Shown here: positions 47,855 to 56,940 of the stretch, piece by piece
Numbering within the stretch: position 1 is the first letter of the stretch
How the letters are laid out: the number at the start of each line of letters is the position of its first letter
Source of the DNA: Flavobacterium arcticum
GTDB lineage: Bacteria > Bacteroidota > Bacteroidia > Flavobacteriales > Flavobacteriaceae
Assembly (NCBI RefSeq): GCF_003344925.1
Contig: NZ_CP031188.1
Location: forward strand, 2,525,001-2,589,000
DNA length: 64,000 nucleotides
Reading direction: 5' to 3'
Notes under the pieces: generated by a model
What the model was told of the DNA's origin: nothing
The model's database searches: none
Seen by the model: only the letters and a program-made list of their open reading frames with translations
Program-made: the position numbers and the translations under genes

Positions 47855-48913
47855 CTAGAAAAGAGATATTATATAGTACAGTAGTGCTGCAATTATTGCC
47901 GATACTGGTATGGTTAGTATCCATGCCCAAAGCAGGCTAATGGTTACCCCCCAACGTACAGCAGATACCCTTTTAGTAATACCAACTCCTATTATAGAAC
48001 CAGTAATAGTATGTGTAGTAGATACAGGAATACCAAAATGCTCGGCAGTATATAGCGTGATAGCCCCTGCTGTTTCGGCAGCAACCCCCTCTAAAGATGT
48101 TACTTTGGTAATTTTAGTACCCATAGTTTTTACAATCTTCCAACCGCCACTCATAGTACCTAGCGCGATCATTGCAAAACTGGTAAACGGTACCCACCCC
48201 CAATGTTCTACAAAATATTTAAACGGGTCGGCAGCAGTTTTATATTCTACCATTGGGTCTATTTGTGTATGATAATATATAACAGCAGCTCCAATAATCC
48301 CCATAACCTTTTGTGCATCGTTAGCACCATGCCCAAGGCTAAACAGTGCTGATGATACTAGTTGTAATCTTTTAAACCATTTGTCAGCTTTAGACGGGTT
48401 CGCCTTTCGGCAGATATTTAATATCAATACTGTTATAAAATAGGCGACTATCATACCTATTAATGGCGCCATAAATATAAACAGTATAATAGGTATTACT
48501 TTAGCATAATTTACTACAGTGTTCAAGTCAGCTCCATCAACAGTAAAAGCATGTGCTAATGCTGCTCCCATAAAACCACCTATAAGTGTATGTGAGGATG
48601 AAGATGGAATACCTAGTTTCCAAGTAAGAAGATTCCATGTAATAGCGGCTATAATACCTGCTAAAATAACTTCGAGCGTTATAAAATCTTCACTAACAGT
48701 TTTTGCAATGGTATTACCAATCTTAAACTCACCTATCCAATATCGCGAAATAAAGTAAGCCAAGAAATTAAAAAAAGCAGCCCAAAGTACTGCCTGAAAA
48801 GGAGTAAGTACTTTTGTGGCAACTATAGTCGCTATAGAGTTAGCCGCATCATGAAAACCATTAATGAAATCGAAAGCAAGGGCTAAAAATATAATTATTA
48901 TAAGTAACGTCAT
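47855..48913 (-). CDS. pit: PiT family inorganic phosphate transporter
   Basis: A 352-residue permease with about ten membrane helices. The two PiT signature halves are present: FINGFHDAANSIATIVATK near the N-terminus with PSSSSHTLIGG, and SLGHGANDAQKVMG with IPVSTTHTITGS. It imports phosphate (as a metal-phosphate or with H+/Na+). The DUF47/PhoU-like gene lies 24 bp upstream in the same direction, the standard partner, so both form an operon. A divergent PiT-like relative lies 288 bp beyond. Confidence 0.95.
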   Translation of the reverse strand: MTLLIIIIFLALAFDFINGFHDAANSIATIVATKVLTPFQAVLWAAFFNFLAYFISRYWIGEFKIGNTIAKTVSEDFITLEVILAGIIAAITWNLLTWKLGIPSSSSHTLIGGFMGAALAHAFTVDGADLNTVVNYAKVIPIILFIFMAPLIGMIVAYFITVLILNICRKANPSKADKWFKRLQLVSSALFSLGHGANDAQKVMGIIGAAVIYYHTQIDPMVEYKTAADPFKYFVEHWGWVPFTSFAMIALGTMSGGWKIVKTMGTKITKVTSLEGVAAETAGAITLYTAEHFGIPVSTTHTITGSIIGVGITKRVSAVRWGVTISLLWAWILTIPVSAIIAALLYYIISLF

Positions 48914-48937
48914 GAATAACGGGTTGAAAAGTGGTTT

Positions 48938-49582
48938 TTATGAATGCTTTACAGCTATAGACTCTAAAACATTGGCTACACCCTTACATTTATCGGTTGC
49001 TGTTTCAAGGGCTGCAAGCACTTCTTTATATTTAATGACATTTATAGCATCTGTTTCATTTTCAAAAATATCAGCTACTGCTTTATCAAATACATTATCC
49101 GATTTACTTTCTAGCTTATATATTCGCTTACATATATCAGCTATCCCCTTTAGGTTATTCATACCTTTTAAGTCGGCAACAGCAAGTTGAATAAGTTGAC
49201 ATGCTTCAAGATTTATCTCTGTCATTTTTCTTATTGACTTGGTAATTTTTTCTACCTGATACAAACGCATCCTGTTTGCTGCACCATACATATAATCTGC
49301 CACGTTATCTATAGCCGATATAAGTGCATGTATATCTTCTCTATCAAAAGGAGTTATAAAATTACGACTAAGCTCAAGATTAGTTTGATGAGCAATGCCT
49401 TCTATTACGCTTTCAAGACGTTCTATCTCCATCAAAAACGCTTCTCTATCTTCTTTTGGTGTGTTTACTGCTTCGTGCATTTTCTCTGCCAGTAACACTA
49501 AATTTTGGGTTGCTTGCTCAAATAATGGGAAAAATTTCTTGTCTTTCGGAACAAGAAATTGAAATATGTTATTTATAGACAT
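48938..49582 (-). CDS. DUF47/PhoU-like phosphate transport regulator
   Basis: A 214-residue all-helical protein of the DUF47 (PhoU-like) family: FFPLFEQATQNLVLLAEKMHEAV, FITPFDREDIHALISAIDNVADYMYGAANRM, and YKLESKSDNVFDKAVADIFE. The acidic E/D-rich repeats bind metal in PhoU-type proteins. It is translated 24 bp before pit and probably gates the permease. A TACCTTTG -7 box (49602-49609, minus strand) sits 20 bp upstream. Confidence 0.92.
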   Translation of the reverse strand: MSINNIFQFLVPKDKKFFPLFEQATQNLVLLAEKMHEAVNTPKEDREAFLMEIERLESVIEGIAHQTNLELSRNFITPFDREDIHALISAIDNVADYMYGAANRMRLYQVEKITKSIRKMTEINLEACQLIQLAVADLKGMNNLKGIADICKRIYKLESKSDNVFDKAVADIFENETDAINVIKYKEVLAALETATDKCKGVANVLESIAVKHS

Positions 49583-49601
49583 TTACGTTATTTTATGGTG
49601 G

Positions 49602-49609
49602 CAAAGGTA
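49602..49609 (-). promoter_or_regulatory. -7 box of the DUF47-pit operon
   Basis: The minus strand reads TACCTTTG, a perfect match; the nearest TTTG upstream (49625-49628 complement) is 15 nt away, slightly short. Confidence 0.4.
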
Positions 49610-49870
49610 ACTATGCAATGTTATCAAATGGTTAAATAATATTAAACTAAAGGTTACCTAAATAGTGTTGTTTAAAGAAAAAATAAAGCCGAAAAGTAAA
49701 TTCATGTTACTTAACAAAACACTAAATAGCAGTTTATATGAACCTTAATAGAAAAAACCAGAATATTTTACAATATTTGCATCGCTTAACAATTAATTAA
49801 AGTATGATTTTAAGGTATAAAAAGCATTGTAGTATACTTTTGCAGTGCGTTTAAACCTCCATTAATAAAA

Positions 49871-50983
49871 ATGAAACACAAAAAAAAATCAATTCCTTCC
49901 CCTAGTCTACTTGGTAGACTTTCTAATGAAAAGTATTTTTTAATTTTAATATTAATTGTTTTTATACTTAGCGCAGTATTTTATGGGCAACCACAAATAG
50001 CAATGTGGATTGGTTTTCTTATTGCAGCCTATGCAACAGTGTCTAATGATAGTATACAGTCTTTAGGAACATTTATAGAAAGTAACAAAGACAAAAAATG
50101 GTATTTGCTCTGGATTTATGTTGGATCCTTATTTTTAATAACAGTTACCATAAGCTGGGTTATTTATGATGGAGATGTTACTTATCAACGTCTTTTAGAC
50201 TCTGACGGAAATAGTAAATTTCCTCATCCAGAAAACTTCTCGTTTTTCATGCTTATGGCACCTTTAGTGCTACTTATACTTACGCGATTAAGAATGCCTG
50301 TATCTACTACATTTTTAATGCTAAGTGTCTTTAGCTCCTCATCGAGTGGTATTGTATCAATGATAGGCAAAAGTGTATCGGGCTACTTTATAGCCTTTAT
50401 AGCATCATTAATAGTATGGTACTTTGGGTATGAGTATATCCGTAAAAAGTTTAAAAGCCGAAAAATACATCCTATGTGGGTAGTAGGTCAATGGTTAGTA
50501 AGTGGTTTACTATGGTCAGTATGGGTAATGCAAGATGGTGCTAATATAGCAGTGTTCTTACCTCGTAGACTTGGCACAGGGCAGTTTGTTGCTTTTAGTT
50601 TAATAATATTCTTAGGACTTGGATTGCTATTTTACCTTAGAGGAGATAAAATTCAGAAAGTAGTAAGTGAAAAAGCACGTATCTCTGATATAAGAGCTGC
50701 AACACTTATCGATTTCACCTATGCGCTTATACTTATTTACAAGCTATTTATTAGTACTGTACCTATGAGTACTACATGGGTTTTCTTAGGACTTATAGGC
50801 GGACGTGAAATTGCCATAAACCTTGCACGACTTAAAAAAGGTAAAAAACACAAAACAAAAGCAATGCGAATGATAGGTAAAGACTTTTTATTTGCATCTA
50901 TAGGTTTAATAATATCTTTAATATTGGCTTCTACAGTAAATGTAGCAATACGTAGAGACCTTTTAATTTTCTTAGGATTTTAA
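49871..50983 (+). CDS. degenerate PiT-like membrane protein
   Basis: A 370-residue protein with about nine to ten membrane helices and the two-fold layout of PiT permeases, but altered signatures. Half one has VSNDSIQS (Asn59-Asp60) and RMPVSTTF; half two has MQDGANIAVF and VPMSTTW. The His that ends the PiT STTH motif is Phe or Trp here. It is divergent from the DUF47-pit operon across a 288-bp gap and has a -7 box TACTTTTG at 49835-49842. It may be a regulatory or sensor relative of the phosphate permease, or transport a different ion (inference). Confidence 0.75.
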   Translation: MKHKKKSIPSPSLLGRLSNEKYFLILILIVFILSAVFYGQPQIAMWIGFLIAAYATVSNDSIQSLGTFIESNKDKKWYLLWIYVGSLFLITVTISWVIYDGDVTYQRLLDSDGNSKFPHPENFSFFMLMAPLVLLILTRLRMPVSTTFLMLSVFSSSSSGIVSMIGKSVSGYFIAFIASLIVWYFGYEYIRKKFKSRKIHPMWVVGQWLVSGLLWSVWVMQDGANIAVFLPRRLGTGQFVAFSLIIFLGLGLLFYLRGDKIQKVVSEKARISDIRAATLIDFTYALILIYKLFISTVPMSTTWVFLGLIGGREIAINLARLKKGKKHKTKAMRMIGKDFLFASIGLIISLILASTVNVAIRRDLLIFLGF

Positions 50984-51004
50984 TTAACCACATAATTATA
51001 TATC

Positions 51005-51039
51005 AAAAAAGAGCAACACTTGTGTTGCTCTTTTTTTTT
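51005..51039 (+). terminator. terminator after the PiT-like gene
   Basis: AAGAGCAACAC pairs with GTGTTGCTCTT around a two-base turn; nine T residues follow. Confidence 0.9.
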
Positions 51040-51155
51040 ACAACAAGCCAATATATATTTTTTGTAAGTACAGTTACTATATCATATCAAATATCAAACG
51101 ATTTCGTATTTTAGCGCTCCAATAGTACAGTATCAATAAAACTTAGCATTATACC

Positions 51156-52784
51156 ATGGATATTAACTTCAACAAAAACGAAGATCATAACAAACTTTTA
51201 GTGTCTGAAATGAAACGCAGACTAACGCAGGTAAAACTGGGTGGTGGCGAAAAAAGAATAGCAAAACTGCACGCACAAGGCAAAATGACAGCCCGCGAGC
51301 GTATTGATTATCTTTTAGATAAAGACAGTAAGAGTATAGAGATAGGAGCTTTTGTTGGCGATGGTATGTATGCCGAACACGGTGGCTGCCCATCAGGTGG
51401 TGTAGTGATAAAAATAGGCTACATTAAAGGTAAACAATGTATGGTAGTGGCTAATGATGCTACTGTAAAAGCCGGTGCATGGTTCCCGATAACAGGGAAG
51501 AAAAACCTACGCGCTCAGGAAATAGCTATGGAAAACAGACTGCCTATCATCTATCTTGTAGATAGCGCAGGAGTTTACTTACCAATGCAAGATGAAATAT
51601 TCCCTGACAAGGAGCATTTTGGGCGTATTTTCCGTAACAATGCCATAATGAGTAGTATGGGTATAACCCAAATAGCTGCTGTAATGGGTAGCTGTGTAGC
51701 AGGTGGTGCATACTTACCTATAATGAGTGATGAAGCACTTATAGTAGATAAAACAGGAAGTATTTTCTTAGCTGGTAGCTACCTTGTAAAAGCAGCCATT
51801 GGCGAAAGCATCGATAACGAAGCTTTGGGCGGTGCCACTACACATTGCGAAATATCAGGAGTAACCGACTATAAAGCTAAAGACGATAAAGACGCTCTCG
51901 ATACTATAAAAAACATAGTAGATAAAATAGGTGATTATGACAAGGCAGGTTACAATCGTATAAAAGCCGAAAAACCTGCTCTAGAAGAAAAAGACATATA
52001 TGGTATTATACCAAAGGCGCGTAACGAGCAGTATGACATGATGGAAATCATTAAACGCTTAGTAGATAATAGTGATTTTGAAGAATATAAAGCTGGTTAC
52101 GGACAAACCATTATTACAGGCTATGCCCGTATAGATGGCTGGGCAGTAGGTATTGTAGCCAACCAACGTAAAGTGGTAAAATCTAAAAAAGGAGAAATGC
52201 AATTTGGTGGTGTTATCTATTCTGATAGTGCCGATAAGTCTACACGCTTTATAGCCAACTGTAACCAAAAGAAAATACCACTTGTATTCCTACAAGATGT
52301 TACAGGATTTATGGTAGGCTCCAAGTCAGAACACGGCGGTATTATAAAAGACGGTGCTAAAATGGTAAATGCCGTTAGTAACTCGGTAGTACCTAAGTTT
52401 ACCGTTGTAATAGGGAACTCCTATGGGGCAGGAAACTATGCTATGTGTGGTAAGGCATACGACCCTCGACTAATATTTGCATGGCCAAGTGCCGAACTTG
52501 CCGTAATGGGTGGTACACAGGCAGCCAAAGTATTAATGCAGATAGAAGCATCATCATTAAAAGCAAAAGGCGAAAAAGTAGATGAAGCTAAAGAAAAAGA
52601 ACTTTTTGATAAAATAAAAGCCCGTTATGACGACCAGGTATCGCCATACTATGCAGCATCACGCCTATGGACAGATGGCATTATTGACCCACTAGATACT
52701 CGTAAATGGATATCTATGGGGATAGAAGCTGCCGACCATGCTCCTATTGAAAAGAAATTTAACCTAGGTGTTATACAGGTTTAA
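51156..52784 (+). CDS. acyl-CoA carboxylase beta (carboxyltransferase) subunit
   Basis: A 542-residue carboxyltransferase. Motifs are LHAQGKMTARERIDYLLD, the acyl-CoA oxyanion loop GSCVAGGAYLPIMSDE, and the biotin-side VIGNSYGAGNYAMCGKAYDPRLIFAWPSAELAVMGG. It transfers carboxylate from biotin to an acyl-CoA. The sequence favours methylcrotonyl- or propionyl-CoA carboxylase type over acetyl-CoA. The biotin carboxylase/BCCP alpha subunit is not adjacent, so it must be encoded elsewhere. A terminator follows. Confidence 0.92.
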   Translation: MDINFNKNEDHNKLLVSEMKRRLTQVKLGGGEKRIAKLHAQGKMTARERIDYLLDKDSKSIEIGAFVGDGMYAEHGGCPSGGVVIKIGYIKGKQCMVVANDATVKAGAWFPITGKKNLRAQEIAMENRLPIIYLVDSAGVYLPMQDEIFPDKEHFGRIFRNNAIMSSMGITQIAAVMGSCVAGGAYLPIMSDEALIVDKTGSIFLAGSYLVKAAIGESIDNEALGGATTHCEISGVTDYKAKDDKDALDTIKNIVDKIGDYDKAGYNRIKAEKPALEEKDIYGIIPKARNEQYDMMEIIKRLVDNSDFEEYKAGYGQTIITGYARIDGWAVGIVANQRKVVKSKKGEMQFGGVIYSDSADKSTRFIANCNQKKIPLVFLQDVTGFMVGSKSEHGGIIKDGAKMVNAVSNSVVPKFTVVIGNSYGAGNYAMCGKAYDPRLIFAWPSAELAVMGGTQAAKVLMQIEASSLKAKGEKVDEAKEKELFDKIKARYDDQVSPYYAASRLWTDGIIDPLDTRKWISMGIEAADHAPIEKKFNLGVIQV

Positions 52785-52811
52785 TTACAAGAAAATAAAA
52801 TTTCATATATT

Positions 52812-52840
52812 AACCTGCTGATTCTTTCAGCAGGTTTTTT
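52812..52840 (+). terminator. terminator after the carboxylase gene
   Basis: ACCTGCTGA pairs with TCAGCAGGT around a short loop; T-run follows. It ends 19 bp before the next start. Confidence 0.85.
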
Positions 52841-52859
52841 ATTTAAATGTTACAATAGT

Positions 52860-54479
52860 ATGAAGATATTCGGTGCTTTATTTTTGCTTCTGTCATTTGC
52901 ACTTACTGTAAATGCACAAACCATCACAAGGCGCGACAGTTTACAGGGCGGTTTACGATCTGAACGCACCAGCTTTGATGTGCAACGCTATGACCTCAAC
53001 ATAACTGTAAATCCTGATAAAAGATACATTAGTGGGTATAACAATATAACCTTTAAAGTGATTGAAAGTACAAAACGTATTCAGCTTGACCTATTTGAAA
53101 ATATGCAGGTTGATAGCATTATTTATGATACCAAAAAGCTAGTATATAAAAGAGATAATGATGCTATTTTTATAACATTCCCTAAAGAATTAAAAAAAGG
53201 CAATACCGAGAAAGTCCGTTTTTATTATAGTGGTACTCCTATAGTGGCTCGTAATGCCCCATGGGATGGCGGATTTGTTTTCAGTAAAGACAATCAGGGT
53301 AAGCCATGGGTAGGTGTTGCGGTGCAAGGTACGGGAGCAAGCCTATGGTATCCTGTAAAAGACCATCAAACGGATGAACCTGATAATGGCGCTACTATAA
53401 AAGTAGCCGTACCGAATGGATTGATGAATGTAAGTAATGGACGTTTTACAGGCAGCGAGGATTTAGGTAATGGTTATACCCGCTGGGACTGGGAGGTAAA
53501 AAACCCGATAAACAATTATGACATTACAGTAAATATTGCTGACTATGCTCATATACATGATAACCTCAACGGACTAGATTTAGACTATTATATACTAAAA
53601 GATAATGAAGAAAAAGCACGCAAGCATTTTGAAGAGGTAAAACCAATGATAGAATGTTTTGAAGCTAAATTCGGGAAATATCCTTTTTATGAAGATGGTT
53701 ACAAGCTGGTAGAAACTCCGTACTTGGGTATGGAACACCAGAGTGCTGTTGCTTATGGAAACAATTATAAAAAAGGCTATAGAGGTATGGATTTATCCTA
53801 TTCGGGTATAGGGATGCTGTTTGATTTTATTACCATACACGAAAGCGGACACGAATGGTTTGGCAATAGTATTACCAGTACAGATGTTGCCGATATGTGG
53901 ATTCATGAAGGTTTTACCACTTATTCAGAAACCGTATATGTAGAGTGTCGTTATGGCTATGACAAAGCCATGAAGTACATTAACGGGCAGCGCAGGAACG
54001 TGCAGAACGACAAACCTGTAATTGGTATTTTTGGCGTTAACAGAGAAGGCTCTAGCGATATGTATTACAAAGGTGCATTAATGCTGAACACTATACGCCA
54101 TATTGTTAACGATGATGATAAATGGTGGGCTATGTTATTAAATTTCTCTAACACCTATAAAAAGCAAATTATAAATGGTGAAAACGTAGTTACCTTTTTT
54201 AATAGAGAAAGCGGTATAAACCTTACACCTATTTTTGAGCAATATTTAAATTACACCAATATTCCTGTACTGCAATTACGTATGAATAATGGTAGCCCTG
54301 AATACCGTTGGGAAACGGATGTAAAAAATTTTATTATGCCCGTTGATATTATAACTCATAAAAATGAAGTAAGACTTAATGGTACTAATAACTGGCAGGC
54401 TATTGATGTAAAAGCTAAGAGCCTCAAGGATATTGAAGCTCTTAAAAATAGGTTTTATATAAAAGTAGAGAAGCTTTAA
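52860..54479 (+). CDS. M1 family metallopeptidase (short form)
   Basis: A 539-residue exported aminopeptidase with a signal peptide (MKIFGALFLLLSFALTVNAQ). Zinc ligands are His327 and His331 in HESGHEW and Glu350 in WIHEGFTTYSE, the HExxH-x18-E pattern. The exopeptidase motif is LGMEHQ instead of GAMEN. The N-terminal M1 beta-domain is present but the large C-terminal helical domain of classical aminopeptidase N is missing, as in other short flavobacterial M1 proteins. Its last four bases overlap the stop of menE on the other strand. Confidence 0.92.
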   Translation: MKIFGALFLLLSFALTVNAQTITRRDSLQGGLRSERTSFDVQRYDLNITVNPDKRYISGYNNITFKVIESTKRIQLDLFENMQVDSIIYDTKKLVYKRDNDAIFITFPKELKKGNTEKVRFYYSGTPIVARNAPWDGGFVFSKDNQGKPWVGVAVQGTGASLWYPVKDHQTDEPDNGATIKVAVPNGLMNVSNGRFTGSEDLGNGYTRWDWEVKNPINNYDITVNIADYAHIHDNLNGLDLDYYILKDNEEKARKHFEEVKPMIECFEAKFGKYPFYEDGYKLVETPYLGMEHQSAVAYGNNYKKGYRGMDLSYSGIGMLFDFITIHESGHEWFGNSITSTDVADMWIHEGFTTYSETVYVECRYGYDKAMKYINGQRRNVQNDKPVIGIFGVNREGSSDMYYKGALMLNTIRHIVNDDDKWWAMLLNFSNTYKKQIINGENVVTFFNRESGINLTPIFEQYLNYTNIPVLQLRMNNGSPEYRWETDVKNFIMPVDIITHKNEVRLNGTNNWQAIDVKAKSLKDIEALKNRFYIKVEKL

Positions 54480-55522
54480 GCTACTGCCATACTTTTATCG
54501 CGTATTACTTTACCCGAAGGTGTTTCGGTAAATTTCTCTATAAATAATATTTCTTTAGGCTTTTCAAACTTACTTAGTTTCGAAAATACTTTTTTATCAA
54601 TTTCATACGTACTGCCTTCTACAACCAGTACAAGTTTTTCGCCTAATTTTTCATCTGGCACACCTTTTACAAAGTAACGCCCTTCTATAAGCCCTGAAAG
54701 TTTTTCTTCTATCTGCTCGGGGAAAAGCTTTATACCTCCGCTATTAATAACATTGTCATACCTGCCCATCCATATAAACTGTTCATCGTTTACTATAGTA
54801 ACAATATCATTAGTAACTACAGGTTCATCGCATAGTACATAAGGATCTATTACAAGACATTCCCTGTCATCCTGACTTATATTTACATTGGGCAGTACAG
54901 TAAAGGCTTCCTCTCCTACTCTTTTTGCAGCAATATGGGTTATGGTTTCGGTCATACCATACGTTTCATATATTTTTGTAGGTACTTGCTTCAATTGTTC
55001 TGATAATGATTGGTTTACCTTAGCTCCTCCTAATATCAGTTTCTTTACTCTATGCAGTTTATCTAAAGAATGTTCTGCTTGCAAAGGTACCATAGCAGCA
55101 AAATTGTATATTTTATCTCCACGCTCTAAAGGGTTTGTAGTTGGCTCTACTAAGTCTAGCTCCCATCCTAAAATAAAAGCTCTTACTAGCATCATTTTAC
55201 CAGCCACATAAGCTGTAGGTAAACAGTGTAATACTTGTATTTTAGGGTCAAGGTCAAAAAATAACCCTGTGGCAAGTGCCGAGTTTACCATTGCCTGTTT
55301 ATCTACCTGTATCATTTTTGGCAAACCTGTTGTCCCCGAGGTTTGCATGGTAATAAAATTGTTATTATCAAACCAATCCAATATAAAATCGCCTACAGCT
55401 CTTTCATAAGGTTGTCCTTCTTTAATAAAGCTATAGGCTATTCGGCACAAATCATTTTCAGTAAGATGAAAACCATTTAATTTAAAACTATTATGTACAA
55501 AATGATAATTTGGTTCGTTCAT
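54476..55522 (-). CDS. menE: o-succinylbenzoate--CoA ligase-like AMP-binding enzyme
   Basis: A 348-residue adenylate-forming enzyme, short for the family. It has TMQTSGTTGLPKMIQVDKQA (P-loop), YETYGMTETITHIA, WMGRYDNVINSGGIKLFPEQIE and a C-terminal Lys motif TPSGKVIRDK. The size and wording match flavobacterial MenE, which activates o-succinylbenzoate for menaquinone synthesis; the other men genes are not in the window. The CPBP gene is 17 bp upstream in the same direction, so the pair is probably cotranscribed. Confidence 0.88.
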   Translation of the reverse strand: MNEPNYHFVHNSFKLNGFHLTENDLCRIAYSFIKEGQPYERAVGDFILDWFDNNNFITMQTSGTTGLPKMIQVDKQAMVNSALATGLFFDLDPKIQVLHCLPTAYVAGKMMLVRAFILGWELDLVEPTTNPLERGDKIYNFAAMVPLQAEHSLDKLHRVKKLILGGAKVNQSLSEQLKQVPTKIYETYGMTETITHIAAKRVGEEAFTVLPNVNISQDDRECLVIDPYVLCDEPVVTNDIVTIVNDEQFIWMGRYDNVINSGGIKLFPEQIEEKLSGLIEGRYFVKGVPDEKLGEKLVLVVEGSTYEIDKKVFSKLSKFEKPKEILFIEKFTETPSGKVIRDKSMAVA

Positions 55523-55539
55523 AAGTTACATTATTTTGG

Positions 55540-56442
55540 TTAATCTTCGGTTAATCGAATACGCCCAGTAAGTTTTTCTTTCCAGCCACTCCAGCCATAT
55601 TTTCTACTAAAGATAAATAAAAGAATTGGATATAGTATAAGAAGGGGGACTAATATGTCAAATCCTGCCGATGGTTCAGACATATCTTTTAATACAGAAT
55701 CTGTCTGGAAAGCAGTCCAATCAGAAGTTACCAATAATGCCGATATAAGATTATTTGCCGCATGAAAACCAAGTGCTAATTCTATACCATCATCCATTAA
55801 TGTCATGATACCCAATAAAAAACCTGTCCCTATATAATAGAGTAATAGTATATAACCAATTTTACCTACTTCGGGGTTTGCTATATGCATCACACCAAAA
55901 AGTACTGATGTAATAATAAGCGGTATCAACCTGCTTCTGGTAGCTACACCTATACCCTGCATTAAATAGCCTCTAAAAAAGTATTCTTCAAAACTCGTTT
56001 GCAAAGGCACCATCAATATAGCGGTAACAGCTAGTATGGCAAAAGGGATAGGCTTAAAGTTAAGTACAAAGTTTTCAGGTGCTGTTACATAGGCAATACC
56101 TATCAATAGTGCTGTAATACCTCCCCAAAGCCCAAACGAAAACCAAATACGTTTCCAGTCTACTTCTTCCCTAGCAGTTGTAAGGCTCGTTATACTTTGT
56201 TTTTGTACATATTTTACCCATAGTAATAATACTCCTAAAAGCACAGCCATAGGTAACAGAGTTTCTATAAATACCCTGTTAGCTCCTTTTTTAGCAATCT
56301 CTTCGCGCAATAACTCTTCTACATCTATATTTAGTAATGCTATCGCCGCATAGTTTAACACAATAAGTCCTAAAAAAACTATAGGTATAGGTAGATATTT
56401 TACAAAATCAAAATTCTCTGAGTATGCCTTTTTTATATACAT
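55540..56442 (-). CDS. CPBP family intramembrane metalloprotease
   Basis: A 300-residue protein with about eight membrane helices. The CPBP (Abi/CAAX) motifs are FEEYFFRGYLMQ (E-E-x-x-x-R), FGVMHIAN and LGFHAANNLI. Known members cleave membrane or prenylated proteins; some act in bacteriocin self-immunity, some in anti-sigma processing. It precedes menE by 17 bp. No bacteriocin genes are adjacent, so no specific target is suggested. Confidence 0.9.
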   Translation of the reverse strand: MYIKKAYSENFDFVKYLPIPIVFLGLIVLNYAAIALLNIDVEELLREEIAKKGANRVFIETLLPMAVLLGVLLLWVKYVQKQSITSLTTAREEVDWKRIWFSFGLWGGITALLIGIAYVTAPENFVLNFKPIPFAILAVTAILMVPLQTSFEEYFFRGYLMQGIGVATRSRLIPLIITSVLFGVMHIANPEVGKIGYILLLYYIGTGFLLGIMTLMDDGIELALGFHAANNLISALLVTSDWTAFQTDSVLKDMSEPSAGFDILVPLLILYPILLFIFSRKYGWSGWKEKLTGRIRLTED

Positions 56443-56519
56443 TCGTTAATTAAATCTTAGAATTGGACTAATATACTTCTATTTTGATTATTAATAGTTT
56501 TCTTTGCAAAAAAAGAAAT

Positions 56520-56861
56520 ATGATAACTATATACCATAACCCAAGGTGTAGTAAATCTCGTGAGGGACTGCAATTACTGGAACTACAAGACAAACCCTTT
56601 ACTGTTGTAAAATACCTGAATGAACCATTAAGCAAACAAGAACTTACAACACTCATTAAAAAACTAGCTATCAACCCGATAGACCTTGTAAGGCAAAAAG
56701 AAGCCATCTGGAAAGAACAATATAAAGGGCAAGAACTTACTGATGATGCTATTATTGATGCAATGGTACAACATCCCAGTCTTATAGAGCGCCCTATAGT
56801 AATAAATGGCGATAAAGCTGTAATAGCCCGTCCTGCTGAGAATATCAAATCAATACTTTAA
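56520..56861 (+). CDS. arsC: glutaredoxin-type arsenate reductase family protein
   Basis: A 113-residue ArsC/Spx-like thioredoxin-fold protein. The start is set at 56520 (MITIYHNPRCSKSREGL); the frame extends 12 codons upstream without family character. Catalytic Cys10 lies in HNPRCSKSREG; basic residues in IERPIVINGDKAVIARP near the end complete the family pattern. It would reduce arsenate with glutathione-like thiols; no arsR or arsB is nearby, so an arsenic role is not proven. Confidence 0.88.
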   Translation: MITIYHNPRCSKSREGLQLLELQDKPFTVVKYLNEPLSKQELTTLIKKLAINPIDLVRQKEAIWKEQYKGQELTDDAIIDAMVQHPSLIERPIVINGDKAVIARPAENIKSIL

Positions 56862-56903
56862 CAAACTTTTAAGATTAACTCTTTAAACCCGCTACAGTTT
56901 TTG

Positions 56904-56918
56904 TAGTCTTAAAGACTA
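56904..56918. promoter_or_regulatory. palindrome upstream of the outer-membrane receptor
   Basis: TAGTCTT-A-AAGACTA, a perfect 7-bp inverted repeat, 22 bp before the start codon, after a TTTTTG. A possible operator; weak evidence. Confidence 0.3.
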
Positions 56919-56940
56919 AATTTATACCGATATATATTTC

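Noticed and set aside
55540..56442. CPBP (Abi) protease as a phage abortive-infection gene.
   Set aside because: CPBP proteins have many housekeeping roles, and this one is in tandem with menE with no toxin, bacteriocin or phage gene nearby.
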